A stretch of DNA of 64,000 nt from NCBI RefSeq assembly GCF_900609045.1, contig NZ_UXAV01000042.1:1-64000 (forward strand), given 5' to 3'. Within the stretch, counting starts at the first letter, position 1. Each line of letters begins with the position of its first letter. The position numbers were made by a program, and so were the translations under genes. The notes under the pieces were generated by a model. The model did not search any database and was not told the DNA's origin. It saw only the letters and a list, made by a program, of their open reading frames with translations. Of this stretch, positions 16,620 to 24,763 are shown piece by piece. Source of the stretch: Filibacter tadaridae. Lineage in GTDB: Bacteria; Bacillota; Bacilli; Bacillales_A; Planococcaceae.

Positions 16620-17358
16620 ATCCGTTCTTATCACAGGAGCAACAAGTGGAGTTGGGTACGCGCTGGCGGAACGACTACTTGGGGAGAAGATGGATGTGTG
16701 GGTGACGGGTAGGGCGCCAGATGTTTTATGGGAGTTGCAAAACAACGGTGCACATACAATCCCAGCTGATTTATCGAAAACAGAAGACATCATCAAATTA
16801 GTTGAACAAGTCGGTTCCCCGGATATCGTCATTTTTTCAGCGGGTATTGGAACGTTCGGATTAGCACATGAAATTACGGATAGGATCATCAACGAAATGA
16901 TGGCCGTCAATGTCATCGCACCCATGCAATTGACGAAGCGCCTGTTACCGAAAATGATGAAGCGAAAAAGTGGCCATCTTATTTACCTTGGTTCACAAGC
17001 GGGGAAAGTGGCAACACCGAAAGCATCCATCTATGCAGCAACGAAACATGCCCTTATTGGCTATACGGATGCACTTCGCATGGAAGTTTCACCGCACAAT
17101 ATCCATGTCACGACCATCAACCCTGGACCAATCGATACACCATTCCTCGATCTTGCGGATGACACCGGCAAGTACCGAGAATCACTTGGAAAGTATATAC
17201 TGACCGTGGAAACGGTTGTCGATGCAATCATTAAAACAATGGAACAACCTGTCCGGGAAGTGAACTTGCCTAAGATTATGGGGATTACAAGCAAACTTCA
17301 CGCCGTCGCTCCCGCACTTGTCGAACGGCTGGGACGCAAGTACTTTATGAAAAAGTAA
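16606..17358 (+). CDS. yqjQ: Short-chain dehydrogenase/reductase (YqjQ family)
   Basis: 250 residues. Classical SDR: the NAD(P)-binding TGATSGVG motif is near the N-terminus, NSAG-like FSAGIG near 75, the catalytic serine in YLGSQAG (about 131) and Y-x3-K in YAATKHA (about 144-148). It resembles YqjQ ketoacyl-reductase-like proteins; the substrate is unknown. ATG 16606 lies inside the end of yqjP, and upstream in-frame codons to 16573 would overlap it further without an SD. Confidence 0.88.
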   Translation: MKKHKSVLITGATSGVGYALAERLLGEKMDVWVTGRAPDVLWELQNNGAHTIPADLSKTEDIIKLVEQVGSPDIVIFSAGIGTFGLAHEITDRIINEMMAVNVIAPMQLTKRLLPKMMKRKSGHLIYLGSQAGKVATPKASIYAATKHALIGYTDALRMEVSPHNIHVTTINPGPIDTPFLDLADDTGKYRESLGKYILTVETVVDAIIKTMEQPVREVNLPKIMGITSKLHAVAPALVERLGRKYFMKK

Positions 17359-17376
17359 ATGAAAGGGGAAGTCTTG

Positions 17377-17541
17377 ATGAAGATGCGAAGGAAGATAAAA
17401 AGGAAAAAGAATAATGAACGTTATTCTGGTTTGGATTTTTTTATGGATGTCGTATTTTGGATTCCAGAGTTACTGTTCCTTCCTTTTCGTTTGTTATTTT
17501 TCGGGGTAAGGTACCTTTTTCGACTATGGGATATCTTCTAA
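17377..17541 (+). CDS. Small basic membrane protein (YqzJ-like)
   Basis: 54 residues: a strongly basic N-terminus (MKMRRKIKRKK) and a hydrophobic aromatic C-terminal half that probably forms one membrane helix or an amphipathic anchor. A good SD (AAAGGGGAAG) precedes ATG 17377, and the gene starts 18 bases after yqjQ, so it belongs to that operon. B. subtilis has the small gene yqzJ at the same place, so orthology is likely by position and size. Function is unknown. Confidence 0.65.
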   Translation: MKMRRKIKRKKNNERYSGLDFFMDVVFWIPELLFLPFRLLFFGVRYLFRLWDIF

Positions 17542-17612
17542 CGAGAATAAATGCTGACTGTACCCCTTATATAAGAAATGTCTTGAAAAAAGAAAAATAA
17601 TGGAGTGATTTT

Positions 17613-18116
17613 ATGAAGAAGTTAGGATTACTCGCACTTACTTTTTTACTATTATCTGTTTCAGGGTGTAATCCAAAGGAAGATAAAGAGATTTTAGAAC
17701 CGGGTTTAATTAGTTCTGAAAAGAGTTTGCCACTGTCGTTTGAGCAAATGGCCTCCGAGCATGACCAAGAAAAATATGTTGTTGAAAGAGTTAAAAATAA
17801 AAAAGACTATCGAAAAATGTGGAATAAGTTTCAGATGAAGGAAGAGCTAGTGGATATTGATACTGAAGCTAAGGATGTTTTGTTTATAGGCCTTTTTGAA
17901 TCCAGTAGTTGTTCTTATGACATTAACGATACGTTTGCAAATTCGGAAAAAAACGAGTTGGAAGTTAACCTATCCTCGAAGTCTGGAAATTGTACTGCTG
18001 ATGCAAGCCCAAGAAACTTTGTGCTTACTTTAGATAAGAGTGTGTCTAATGAGCTGTCAACTGTTGTCCTTGTTGATGGTGTTCAAAGAATCTCATTGCC
18101 TATAAATGATAAATAA
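17613..18116 (+). CDS. Putative lipoprotein, unknown function
   Basis: 167 residues with a type II signal peptide: MKKLGLLALTFLLLSVSGC, lipobox LSVSGC with lipidated C19. The mature part is charged and contains two later cysteines in a SSSCSYDIN context and an SGNCTAD context, which could form a disulfide. The end (SVSNELSTVVLVDGVQRISLP) looks like a beta-sandwich strand pair. I recognise no family. A clear SD (GGAGTGA) precedes ATG 17613. It stands alone. Confidence 0.7.
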   Translation: MKKLGLLALTFLLLSVSGCNPKEDKEILEPGLISSEKSLPLSFEQMASEHDQEKYVVERVKNKKDYRKMWNKFQMKEELVDIDTEAKDVLFIGLFESSSCSYDINDTFANSEKNELEVNLSSKSGNCTADASPRNFVLTLDKSVSNELSTVVLVDGVQRISLPINDK

Positions 18117-18498
18117 ACAATAAAAGTGCCGAGTTTTGTAATTAACGGGTTCGGTTGACGGGGAGAAATCATTAAAAAACACAGTATTTGGGGACACAAT
18201 TCGCATAAGAATTGGCGTCCTTATATTTGTTGTTATATCAGCGTCTGTGTGCTTTTTATTGAGGAACTAGCACCCTAATTGGTACGGGGATTAACGACAG
18301 TACATAACTTTATGCGCCGTTGTTAATTACAATGTTAAAACGCTTGCTAATTGTTTGGATATAATAACTACCGTTAAAGGCGCTCGCCTAAAATCCATTG
18401 ATGATTTTTGAAGGAAACAAGGGGATTTATGTTAAAATATATTGAAAATGGTTCTCGTTGAACCAATTCAACAAACGCGCCATAAAGGGGATGAAGTC
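18117..18498. other. Gene-free stretch
   Basis: It contains one hairpin (GGACACAATTC/GAATTGGCGTCC near 18191-18221) that could end the lipoprotein transcript. I see no supported gene. The frame of the hydrolase is open back to 18442 but lacks a good start there. Confidence 0.4.
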
Positions 18499-19314
18499 AT
18501 GGAATCAGGTTACTATGAATGGGGCAATAGAAATAATCCTACTCTAGTTTTTTTGCATGGAATGGGTTCTGCAGGACTGAGTTTCGGGGAACTAGCAAAA
18601 CTTACAATGAGTAATTATCACATTATCGCTTTTGATTTACCTGGACATGGTGGAAAAGCTCCCTTGCCTAATGAGGAAGATTATTTGCCAACAAGTATTG
18701 CAGAAAACTTAAGTAAATTGATTGAGTCATTAGGTTTAACTGATGTTATTCTTGTCGGACACTCATGGGGTGCACACCTTGCACTATATCTGGCTGGACT
18801 TTATCCAAAAATGGTCAAAGGACTGATCTTATTAGACGGAGGGTACTTTCAACAAGATCCTGTCGGTGATTCCCTGGCAAAACAACTTGAAAATGTGGAT
18901 GTATTCACTGAGAAAGTTCGCTATCCTTCGTGGGAGGCATTTCTTGAATCTGAAAAAGTTGATTCTCCAACATGGTCAAAGGAGATTGAAGCGGGCCGAT
19001 TGGCGCAAGTTACTGAAATTGACGGTGAAATCCGACTGGCTATATCTCCCTTTACAGCCAAAGCAGTGATTAAAGGAATTTATCAGGACCAGACAGCAAT
19101 TATGTTCCCTAAGGTACTGTCCCCAGTGTTGTTAATGCGTAGTACGCTTCCCACAGAAGTAGAGGATGACCGTAGAACAGCAATTGAATATTTTGTTGAG
19201 AAAATTCCTCAAGCTGAGGTACAAGCAATTCCAAACACAAGCCACGATATTTATCGGGATGCACCAGAGATAATCTCCTGGAAAATAAATGAATGGATTA
19301 AACGGAAATTATAG
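18499..19314 (+). CDS. Alpha/beta hydrolase
   Basis: 271 residues from ATG 18499, chosen for SD AAAGGGG at 8 bases; the in-frame start at 18442 is poorly supported. Alpha/beta-hydrolase fold: the oxyanion segment LHGMGSAG, the nucleophile elbow GHSWGAH (S about 92), and the C-terminal histidine in NTSHDIYRD near 253. A cap region is at about 120-200. B. subtilis has the hydrolase yqjL in the same neighbourhood; orthology is possible but not shown by what I can see. The substrate is unknown. Confidence 0.82.
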   Translation: MESGYYEWGNRNNPTLVFLHGMGSAGLSFGELAKLTMSNYHIIAFDLPGHGGKAPLPNEEDYLPTSIAENLSKLIESLGLTDVILVGHSWGAHLALYLAGLYPKMVKGLILLDGGYFQQDPVGDSLAKQLENVDVFTEKVRYPSWEAFLESEKVDSPTWSKEIEAGRLAQVTEIDGEIRLAISPFTAKAVIKGIYQDQTAIMFPKVLSPVLLMRSTLPTEVEDDRRTAIEYFVEKIPQAEVQAIPNTSHDIYRDAPEIISWKINEWIKRKL

Positions 19315-19385
19315 CTGGAAATATATATTTTCACTGCAAACGGCGGCTTTTCTTAAAGAAAGATCAGCGCCCACTTTTCATAAAC

Positions 19386-19587
19386 GGGCGCAATTGTGAA
19401 AAGGCACTCACTTAGTTGATTGGAGTGGAAGCCGGCGACTCCTTGGGGATCAGCGTGACAGGTGAGAGACCCCACAGGGGAGCGAAGCGGACCGAGGAGG
19501 CTCACCGCACGCCCCCAGGAAAGCGTCCAGCTGGAACGCAAATCAACGGTTGTTAATACTATTCCAGATAAGGGCGCGATTGTGAAA
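19386..19587. repeat. Bacillales-type dispersed repeat flanked by 16-bp direct repeats
   Basis: GTTGATT (19415-19421) and AATCAAC (19541-19547) bound a GC-rich element containing GGCGACTCC, GGTGAGAGACCCC, GAGGAGGCTCACCGCACGCCCC and GGAAAGCGTCC. I know this pattern from a common repeat of Bacillaceae and Planococcaceae genomes. Outside it GGGCGC[A/G]ATTGTGAAA occurs as a direct repeat at 19386-19401 and 19572-19587 (15 of 16 identical). The remaining bases around it (19315-19719) hold no gene. Confidence 0.75.
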
Positions 19588-19615
19588 GAAGAATTTCGTG
19601 TTTGATTTCACCTCT

Positions 19616-19644
19616 TTGCAGGGTGTCTTTCTTTTCTATCTAAT
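19616..19644 (+). promoter_or_regulatory. Probable promoter of the toxin transcript
   Basis: TTGCAG (19616-19621), a 17-base spacer and TCTAAT (19639-19644). A hairpin between CACTCCCTT and AAAGGGGGTG (19693-19714) would hide the ribosome-binding site of the toxin, a feature known from type I toxin messages. Confidence 0.5.
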
Positions 19645-19719
19645 AAAGGATAGAATAGTGTAAGCAGCTACATAAAGCGGATGGGCGGTTGGCACTCCCT
19701 TGAGAAAGGGGGTGTTTAC

Positions 19720-19830
19720 ATGGTGACATACGACGCAATGAACATGTTATTCCAATTTGGAATGTTCCTCGCAGCAACGGCAACTGCCATTGTAGCGATG
19801 ATTGCTCTATTCATCAACAGAAAAAAGTAA
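19720..19830 (+). CDS. Holin-like toxin peptide (putative type I toxin)
   Basis: 36 residues: MVTYDAMN, then a 20-odd-residue hydrophobic helix, then INRKK. This is the layout of the putative holin-like toxin family (TxpA/BsrG-type), small membrane peptides that damage the envelope when unrepressed. A strong SD (AAAGGGGGTG) precedes ATG 19720 and is sequestered in a hairpin. Directly after the stop is a stem whose T-run faces the minus strand (19868 to 19821), while the plus-strand terminator lies further on at 19929-19958. That arrangement implies an overlapping antisense RNA as antitoxin. Confidence 0.75.
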   Translation: MVTYDAMNMLFQFGMFLAATATAIVAMIALFINRKK

Positions 19831-19958
19831 CTACCCTCCGCTAACGGCAATGTAAGCAGGGTAGTTACCTTTCGTAAAAACTCTTTGATTACTGGCCAAC
19901 CGCACTTTAAGCGGATGTCAGCTGCACTGACTGGGTGTTGACGCACTCAGTCTTTTTT
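19821..19958 (-). ncRNA. Predicted antisense antitoxin RNA opposite the toxin 3' end
   Basis: On the minus strand the perfect stem GTAACTACCCT/AGGGTAGTTAC (19868-19827) is followed by TTTTTT (19826-19821), a strong terminator with no minus-strand gene upstream to use it. A -10-like TATACT lies at 19964-19959 but I found no convincing -35. The RNA would overlap the 3' part of the toxin message, whose own terminator is GACTGGGT/ACTCAGTC plus T6 at 19929-19958. Inferred from the arrangement, not directly shown. Confidence 0.5.
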
Positions 19959-20156
19959 AGTATATGCTTAGTTTACCACAATTATGTGGAGCATACACAT
20001 GTTTAAGAATTTTGTTAAGAATGAAGTTGAGTTCATACCGATACAAAAACACAGAAACTGACGTTGTTTTTAATATTGCGCAATCGGACCATTTTGTTGA
20101 ATGCGTATGAAACTTTTTGTAAGAGGTAACGACTAACTTTAATGAGGGGTGAATCC

Positions 20157-20531
20157 ATGAATAAATATTTAACTATATCCATTTTGCTCTTTGCATTTAT
20201 TTCATCCCTAAGCGGTTGTAGCAAAGGAATTAAAGAGGTTGAAGTAAATGTCTATGAGATGGAAAGCTTTTCTGAAGTTAGAGAGGATTCCTTAGTCACC
20301 TTTACAGATAAAAAGGCGATTAAGCAATTTAAAAAAGCTTTTAGCAGTGCTAAAAAGCAACCAGGTGCAGTGGATATGGCAGACCCGCAGTATAAAGTAG
20401 AATTGGGTGGAAAATCATTTTTCCTTTGGTTAAGTCAAGACCATGGAACAATAATGGATGTCGAAGATACAAACACTATATATTCTTTAACAGGTAAGTC
20501 AGTTAAAAGTGTGAACAATATGTTCCGTTAA
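20157..20531 (+). CDS. Small putative lipoprotein, unknown function
   Basis: 124 residues. Type II signal peptide with lipobox SLSGC (C22). The mature domain is about 100 residues of mixed charge with a central KKAIKQFKKAF segment and alternating strands at the end (YKVELGGKSFFLWLS, TIYSLTGKS); it could be a small alpha/beta domain of the kind found in Bacillus YhfM/YcdA-like lipoproteins, but I cannot assign it. SD GAGGGGTG precedes ATG 20157. It stands alone. Confidence 0.68.
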   Translation: MNKYLTISILLFAFISSLSGCSKGIKEVEVNVYEMESFSEVREDSLVTFTDKKAIKQFKKAFSSAKKQPGAVDMADPQYKVELGGKSFFLWLSQDHGTIMDVEDTNTIYSLTGKSVKSVNNMFR

Positions 20532-20631
20532 CGGGCGCGTGTCCAGAAAAACTTGGTTCTAAATATATAGTTTGTCATAATGCCAAGTGGTATAATAAAA
20601 TAAAACATTCCTGGAAGAGGTGATTATTCAC

Positions 20632-20823
20632 ATGAATACAGCTAGGGAGCGTTTACTTAAAATAATTGATGAAATTCCTGACCAGGAAGTGGATAAGATT
20701 CTAGACTTTGCAGAATATTTGAAAGCTAAAAGAGATAAAAGTGTCTCGCAGGATTTAACAAAGGCTAGTGAGAGTAGCCTAGGCTTTTGGGATAATGACA
20801 TTGATGACGAGGTTTGGAACTAA
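20632..20823 (+). CDS. DUF2281-type antitoxin-like protein, without recognisable toxin partner
   Basis: 63 residues. The central IPDQEVDKILDFAEYLKAKRD segment is the helix typical of DUF2281/VapB-like small proteins, which are usually antitoxins encoded just upstream of a toxin nuclease. SD AGAGGTG precedes ATG 20632, and an extended -10 (TGGTATAAT at 20588-20596) lies upstream. The gene is followed by a 24-codon frame and then an unrelated small gene, so no intact toxin is present. It may be an orphan antitoxin or the survivor of a decayed module. Confidence 0.65.
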   Translation: MNTARERLLKIIDEIPDQEVDKILDFAEYLKAKRDKSVSQDLTKASESSLGFWDNDIDDEVWN

Positions 20824-20927
20824 GAAGTATGATTAAACGCCAAAATCCAAGGAGTGTAACTGTTCCTTTTGGGCATACTACATATGGAACTGAAAAATTG
20901 TAGGTTGTCCAAGTGGAGGTGAAAGAA

Positions 20928-21074
20928 ATGGCGAAAAGCAAAAGAAGCGATAGAAATAACGATAAGGGAAAGAAAGCCACTAGCGTAACCCCTCAAGGGA
21001 ACCAAGATACGGAATTCGCTGAAGAACCAAAAAGTAAATTAGAAGAAATCGCTAAAAAGAAAAACACCAAATAG
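20928..21074 (+). CDS. Small hydrophilic protein, unknown function
   Basis: 48 residues, rich in K, N, D and E, with no hydrophobic segment; it starts MAKSKRSDRNND and ends EEIAKKKNTK. A very strong SD (GTGGAGGTGA, 5 bases) precedes ATG 20928. Composition and size are like small soluble or spore-associated proteins of Bacillales, but I recognise no family. It follows the DUF2281 gene by 104 bases. Confidence 0.6.
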   Translation: MAKSKRSDRNNDKGKKATSVTPQGNQDTEFAEEPKSKLEEIAKKKNTK

Positions 21075-21133
21075 ACTTTAAGTACCTTCCATTGCAATAA
21101 TCGTATATGTTGAAATAAAGAATTCCATTAAAC

Positions 21134-21226
21134 GGCTACGGCGCTAGGGGATGCCTCCCGCCATAAACCAGACAACTTCGTCGTCAGTCTTATGGCTTCG
21201 GCTACCCCTGTTAAGGCGCCTTCGCT
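21134..21226. repeat. GC-rich palindromic repeat family 2
   Basis: GGGGATGCCTCCCGCCATAA pairs imperfectly with TTATGGCTTCGGCTACCCC across a central loop. The outer bases GGCGC and GGCGCC flank it. It matches 31009-31103 closely and 5996-6103 in outline. Confidence 0.78.
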
Positions 21227-21269
21227 CAGTTAATACACCGGATTCAATAATTCGACTTATATAGATAGG

Positions 21270-21308
21270 AAAACCAGCCAATTCACAAACTTGGCTGGTT
21301 TTCCTATT
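21270..21308 (+). terminator. Hairpin with GGTTTTCC tail
   Basis: AACCAGCCAA/TTGGCTGGTT is a perfect 10-bp stem. No gene directly precedes it except the small protein at 20928-21074, so it may end that transcript. Confidence 0.6.
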
Positions 21309-21394
21309 CACAGTGAGTGGTCCCGAATCGTACGACAGAAGTGGGCGACGTTGCATTGCAATTGTCGGATGAATAGATAGGATTTTCAATGCAA

Positions 21395-21422
21395 AAGCCG
21401 ACGCTAGTGTCGGCTTTTTTTG
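21395..21422 (+). terminator. Terminator hairpin
   Basis: AAGCCGAC/GTCGGCTT with a T7 run, between the small-gene region and uvrX. It would insulate the uvrX promoter from upstream transcription. Confidence 0.75.
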
Positions 21423-21488
21423 CGATGAAAATAACTGGTTGCTTGCAAGCTTATGTAAGACCCTCCAACCATGGGAAAACTTCCATGT

Positions 21489-21538
21489 TGAATGATGCTA
21501 TCAAATTGGGTTATACTAGAGTTAGGAACAAATGTTCT
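21489..21538 (+). promoter_or_regulatory. uvrX promoter with LexA box
   Basis: TTGAAT (from about 21489), a 17-18-base spacer and TTATAC/TATACT form the promoter. GGAACAAATGTTCT (21525-21538) just downstream contains a perfect GAAC-AAAT-GTTC palindrome that fits the Gram-positive LexA consensus. It sits between the -10 and the SD, as in known SOS genes. Confidence 0.8.
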
Positions 21539-21556
21539 GTACTGGAGGAATCGCAT

Positions 21557-22810
21557 ATGTATGAACATGCACCGGATCGGAATATGGTCTGTATCGACAT
21601 GCGTAGCTTTTACGCGAGTTGTGCGGCGGCACTTGAAGGGCTTGATGTCATGGATACGCCGATTGCCATCATTGGCGATAAAAAACGAAAAGGCGGCATC
21701 GTTCTTTCAGCGTCTCCGCGTTTAAAGAAAGAATTCGGTGTAAAGACCGGCATGCGGCTATTTGAAATTCCTGATGACCCGGCAATTCATCTACTCGAAC
21801 CAAAAATGCAATTTTACATCGATGTTTCAATGGAAATCACTCGGCTTTTGAACCGCTTCGTTCCGAAAGAAGCCATTCATGTGTACAGTATCGATGAAAG
21901 TTTCGTCGATCTCAGCGGGACTGAACGCCTATGGGGTCCTCCTGTAGAAACGGTTAGACGTATACAGGATGAGCTTGTCAGTCAGTTTCAGCTACGGTCC
22001 GCATGTGGCATGGGACCGAATATGCTACTATCAAAACTTGCTCTTGATATCGAAGCGAAAAAGACGGGCATCGCGCGTTGGGCGTATGAGGACGTGCCCA
22101 CGAAATTATGGCCGATCGCACCACTCAGCCGTATGTGGGGCATCGGTAGCCGCACTGAGCGGACACTCAATAACATGGGTATATTTTCAGTTGGCAATCT
22201 TGCGCACACACCACTGGAGACGCTGGAAAAGAAATTCGGCATCATGGGCAATCAACTCTATTACCACGCGCATGGCATCGACCTGTCTGACATGGGAGCG
22301 CCGCTTATCGAAGGCCAAGTGAGCTACGGTAAAGGACAGATTCTATTCCGCGATTATACCGTACGGGAAGATGTCCTCACTGTTATTCTCGAAATGTGTG
22401 AAGACGTTGCCAGGCGTGCCAGGGAGGCGGGAAGGGCAGGGCGGACCGTCCACTTGTCCGTAGGCTATTCCAAACAGGCGCTGGGCGGCGGATTTAGTCG
22501 CTCCCGTTCAATGAGTGAGGCAACGAATGATACGATGAAAATCTATCAGCTCTGCACGACACTTTTTGATGAATTCCATGACGGCCGTCCCGTACGCCGC
22601 TTATCAATGAGCATCACGAATTTAGAGGAAGAACATTCCATGCAGCTTAGTCTGTTTGATGAGCATAACTGGCGCAACCGGCAACTCGGTATGACGGTCG
22701 ACTCACTTCGTGACAAATATGGATCAAATGCCATTCTCCGCGCAGTTTCCTACACAAGTGCAGGAACTGCTGTTGAACGGGCGAAACTGATTGGTGGGCA
22801 TTACAAATAA
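21557..22810 (+). CDS. uvrX: SOS Y-family DNA polymerase (UvrX/YqjW, PolYA type)
   Basis: 417 residues from ATG 21557, which has SD CTGGAGGAA; the frame is open to 21389 but those codons lie across the promoter and terminator. Translesion polymerase of the UmuC/ImpB/UvrX branch: palm aspartate D14 in CIDMRSFYASC, catalytic SIDESFVDL (D113-E114), a helix-hairpin-helix region (RMWGIGSRTERTLNNMGI, about 195-212), the finger/little-finger domain, and a beta-clamp-like QLSLFDE near 365-371. The LexA box upstream supports damage induction. Same locus order as B. subtilis yqjW. Confidence 0.93.
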   Translation: MYEHAPDRNMVCIDMRSFYASCAAALEGLDVMDTPIAIIGDKKRKGGIVLSASPRLKKEFGVKTGMRLFEIPDDPAIHLLEPKMQFYIDVSMEITRLLNRFVPKEAIHVYSIDESFVDLSGTERLWGPPVETVRRIQDELVSQFQLRSACGMGPNMLLSKLALDIEAKKTGIARWAYEDVPTKLWPIAPLSRMWGIGSRTERTLNNMGIFSVGNLAHTPLETLEKKFGIMGNQLYYHAHGIDLSDMGAPLIEGQVSYGKGQILFRDYTVREDVLTVILEMCEDVARRAREAGRAGRTVHLSVGYSKQALGGGFSRSRSMSEATNDTMKIYQLCTTLFDEFHDGRPVRRLSMSITNLEEEHSMQLSLFDEHNWRNRQLGMTVDSLRDKYGSNAILRAVSYTSAGTAVERAKLIGGHYK

Positions 22811-22831
22811 CGCGGTATAGGGCGGAAATCG

Positions 22832-22879
22832 AAAAAAGTAAACCGTCCACACATGAAGCGTGAACGGTTTACTTTTTTG
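22832..22879. terminator. Bidirectional terminator between uvrX and ilvA
   Basis: AAAAAAGTAAACCGT (22832-22846) / ACGGTTTACTTTTTT (22864-22878) is a perfect 15-bp stem between convergent genes. Confidence 0.9.
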
Positions 22880-22925
22880 GTTTCTGAAATTGAAGAAGCC
22901 ACCTTACGGAAATGCCTAATTTCTC

Positions 22926-24200
22926 TTAGATAAGCAAATCAAACAATGTGTGATCTTTGTTGATTTCTTTATAGTCGAAACCAAGCAAATTCATTCGTTC
23001 GATAAGGCCATCATAGTCGTCTTTGTTCTTCAGTTCAAGACCAACAAGTCCCGGTCCACTTTCTTTGTTGTTCTTTTTCGTATACTCAAACGTTGTAATG
23101 TCATCATCTGGCCCAAGAACATTATCCAAAAATTGCCGAAGTGCGCCTGACCGTTGAGGGAAATTAACGATGAAATAATAAAGCAAACCTTCATAAATTA
23201 ATGACTTTTCCTTGATTTCTTGCATTCTGCCAATATCGTTATTCCCCCCGCTGATGATGCAGACAACGGTTTTTCCTTTAATCTTCTCTTTGTAGAAATC
23301 GAGTGCGGCAATTGATAAAGCACCCGCTGGTTCTGCAATAATCGCATGCTGATTGTACAGTTCCAAAATTGTCGAGCATACTTTGCCTTCCGGAACTGCC
23401 ACGATGTCCTCCAGATACTTTTGGCAAATCGCATATGTCCGTTGTCCTACGCATTGCACGGCTGCACCGTCAACAAATTTATCGATTGTATGTAAAGCGG
23501 TGATTCCTTTATTGTCGAATGCGGCTTTCATACTACCGGCCCCTGAAGGTTCAACGCCAATCATGCGGGTGTGGGGTGAAACATTTTTAATGTATGTGCA
23601 AAGACCCGACATAAGACCGCCGCCGCCAATGCTAGAAAAGACAAAATCAATCGGTTCTTCGATATCGTTCATGATTTCGACAGCGACCGTTGCTTGACCG
23701 GCGATGATATCATGGTCGTCAAATGGATGAATGAAGATTCGATCTTCCTGTAATGCAACTTCCATCGCACAGGCAGATGAATCGTCGAACGTGTCACCTG
23801 TCAAAACGATTTCGACATGATTTCTGCCAAACATCCGTACTTGATCCACTTTCTGTTTCGGCGTCGTTTGAGGCATAAAGATTTTACCGTCAATTCCGAG
23901 TTGAGCACAAGCATAGGCAACCCCTTGTGCATGATTACCTGCACTGGCGCAAATAATTCCTTTTTCAAGCGCTAGTGCTTCCACTTTTTTTATTTTATAA
24001 TACGCACCACGTAATTTAAAGGAACGGACATATTGTAAATCTTCTCTCTTTACATACACTTGGCAATCATATTTTTCAGAAAGACGCTCGTTTTTTTGTA
24101 AAGGTGTATGAGTAACCACATCTTTCAAAAGTTGATAAGCTTTTAAAACATCTTCAACGTGCAGCGTTTCCAATTCGGTATCTACTAGCTTTGTCGTCAT
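22926..24200 (-). CDS. ilvA: Threonine ammonia-lyase (biosynthetic threonine deaminase)
   Basis: 424 residues from ATG 24200 (SD AGGGGGA). PLP enzyme converting threonine to 2-oxobutanoate, the first step to isoleucine. The PLP lysine is in RSFKLRGAYYK (about residue 65), the phosphate-binding glycine loop is SSIGGGGLMSG, and a single ACT-like regulatory domain follows at about 340-424, giving the short IlvA form found in Bacillus. Feedback by isoleucine is therefore likely. It stands apart from other branched-chain genes and interrupts the uvrX-yqjX order of B. subtilis. Confidence 0.93.
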   Translation of the reverse strand: MTTKLVDTELETLHVEDVLKAYQLLKDVVTHTPLQKNERLSEKYDCQVYVKREDLQYVRSFKLRGAYYKIKKVEALALEKGIICASAGNHAQGVAYACAQLGIDGKIFMPQTTPKQKVDQVRMFGRNHVEIVLTGDTFDDSSACAMEVALQEDRIFIHPFDDHDIIAGQATVAVEIMNDIEEPIDFVFSSIGGGGLMSGLCTYIKNVSPHTRMIGVEPSGAGSMKAAFDNKGITALHTIDKFVDGAAVQCVGQRTYAICQKYLEDIVAVPEGKVCSTILELYNQHAIIAEPAGALSIAALDFYKEKIKGKTVVCIISGGNNDIGRMQEIKEKSLIYEGLLYYFIVNFPQRSGALRQFLDNVLGPDDDITTFEYTKKNNKESGPGLVGLELKNKDDYDGLIERMNLLGFDYKEINKDHTLFDLLI

Positions 24201-24310
24201 ATCCATTCCCCCTGGTTTCGAATCAACGTTGTACAATGATAACATGAAATTTGCATCGTGTGTGAATATTCGCAAACCTTAATTTAAAAAAATAAAAAAA
24301 GGAGATTCAT

Positions 24311-24646
24311 ATGAACCGTGACCGTGGAAATATTAAATGGACAGCAATGATGCTGACCGAACACTTGGTGAAGTTACGCGATTGGGTAGCTGAAGACGCA
24401 TATGAGGAAAAACCGACTATAGATGAATGGACTTTTCAAGAATTTCAGCAACAGTTGGACATTGCCTACCAATCGAAATGTGAATTAATTATCAAAACCT
24501 GGGCGAGTGGTGAATTTACTGACTCGATAGGCATCCTTCAAAAAAGAGATTTGCGATTACATCTTATCTATCTAACAGACGGTGTGACTGTGCGTAAAAT
24601 CAATGTGCATACAATCGTCGGCATCCAAACGATTGGTTTTGAGTAG
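24311..24646 (+). CDS. yqjX: YolD-like family protein (YqjX)
   Basis: 111 residues. The N-terminal RDRGNIKWTAMMLTEHL motif is diagnostic of the YolD-like family, small proteins often encoded beside Y-family polymerases of the UvrX/YqjW type and possibly acting with them; the biochemical role is not established. SD AAAGGAG precedes ATG 24311. It probably belongs functionally with uvrX but is separated from it by the convergent ilvA. I see no LexA-like site in front of it. Confidence 0.85.
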   Translation: MNRDRGNIKWTAMMLTEHLVKLRDWVAEDAYEEKPTIDEWTFQEFQQQLDIAYQSKCELIIKTWASGEFTDSIGILQKRDLRLHLIYLTDGVTVRKINVHTIVGIQTIGFE

Positions 24647-24763
24647 TGTGTGTGACATCTGCCGCAGGACGCGGCGTTCTTAGTCTGAGATCCCTTATTC
24701 AGCCGGGGTTTTAACCCCCACTGGATTGGATGCATATCCAGCATTCATCCCGCCATTTATGGA

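Noticed and set aside
20824-20901. 24-codon frame after the DUF2281 gene as a toxin remnant
   Set aside because: Apart from an MIKR start it shows no likeness to MazF, PIN or RelE toxins.
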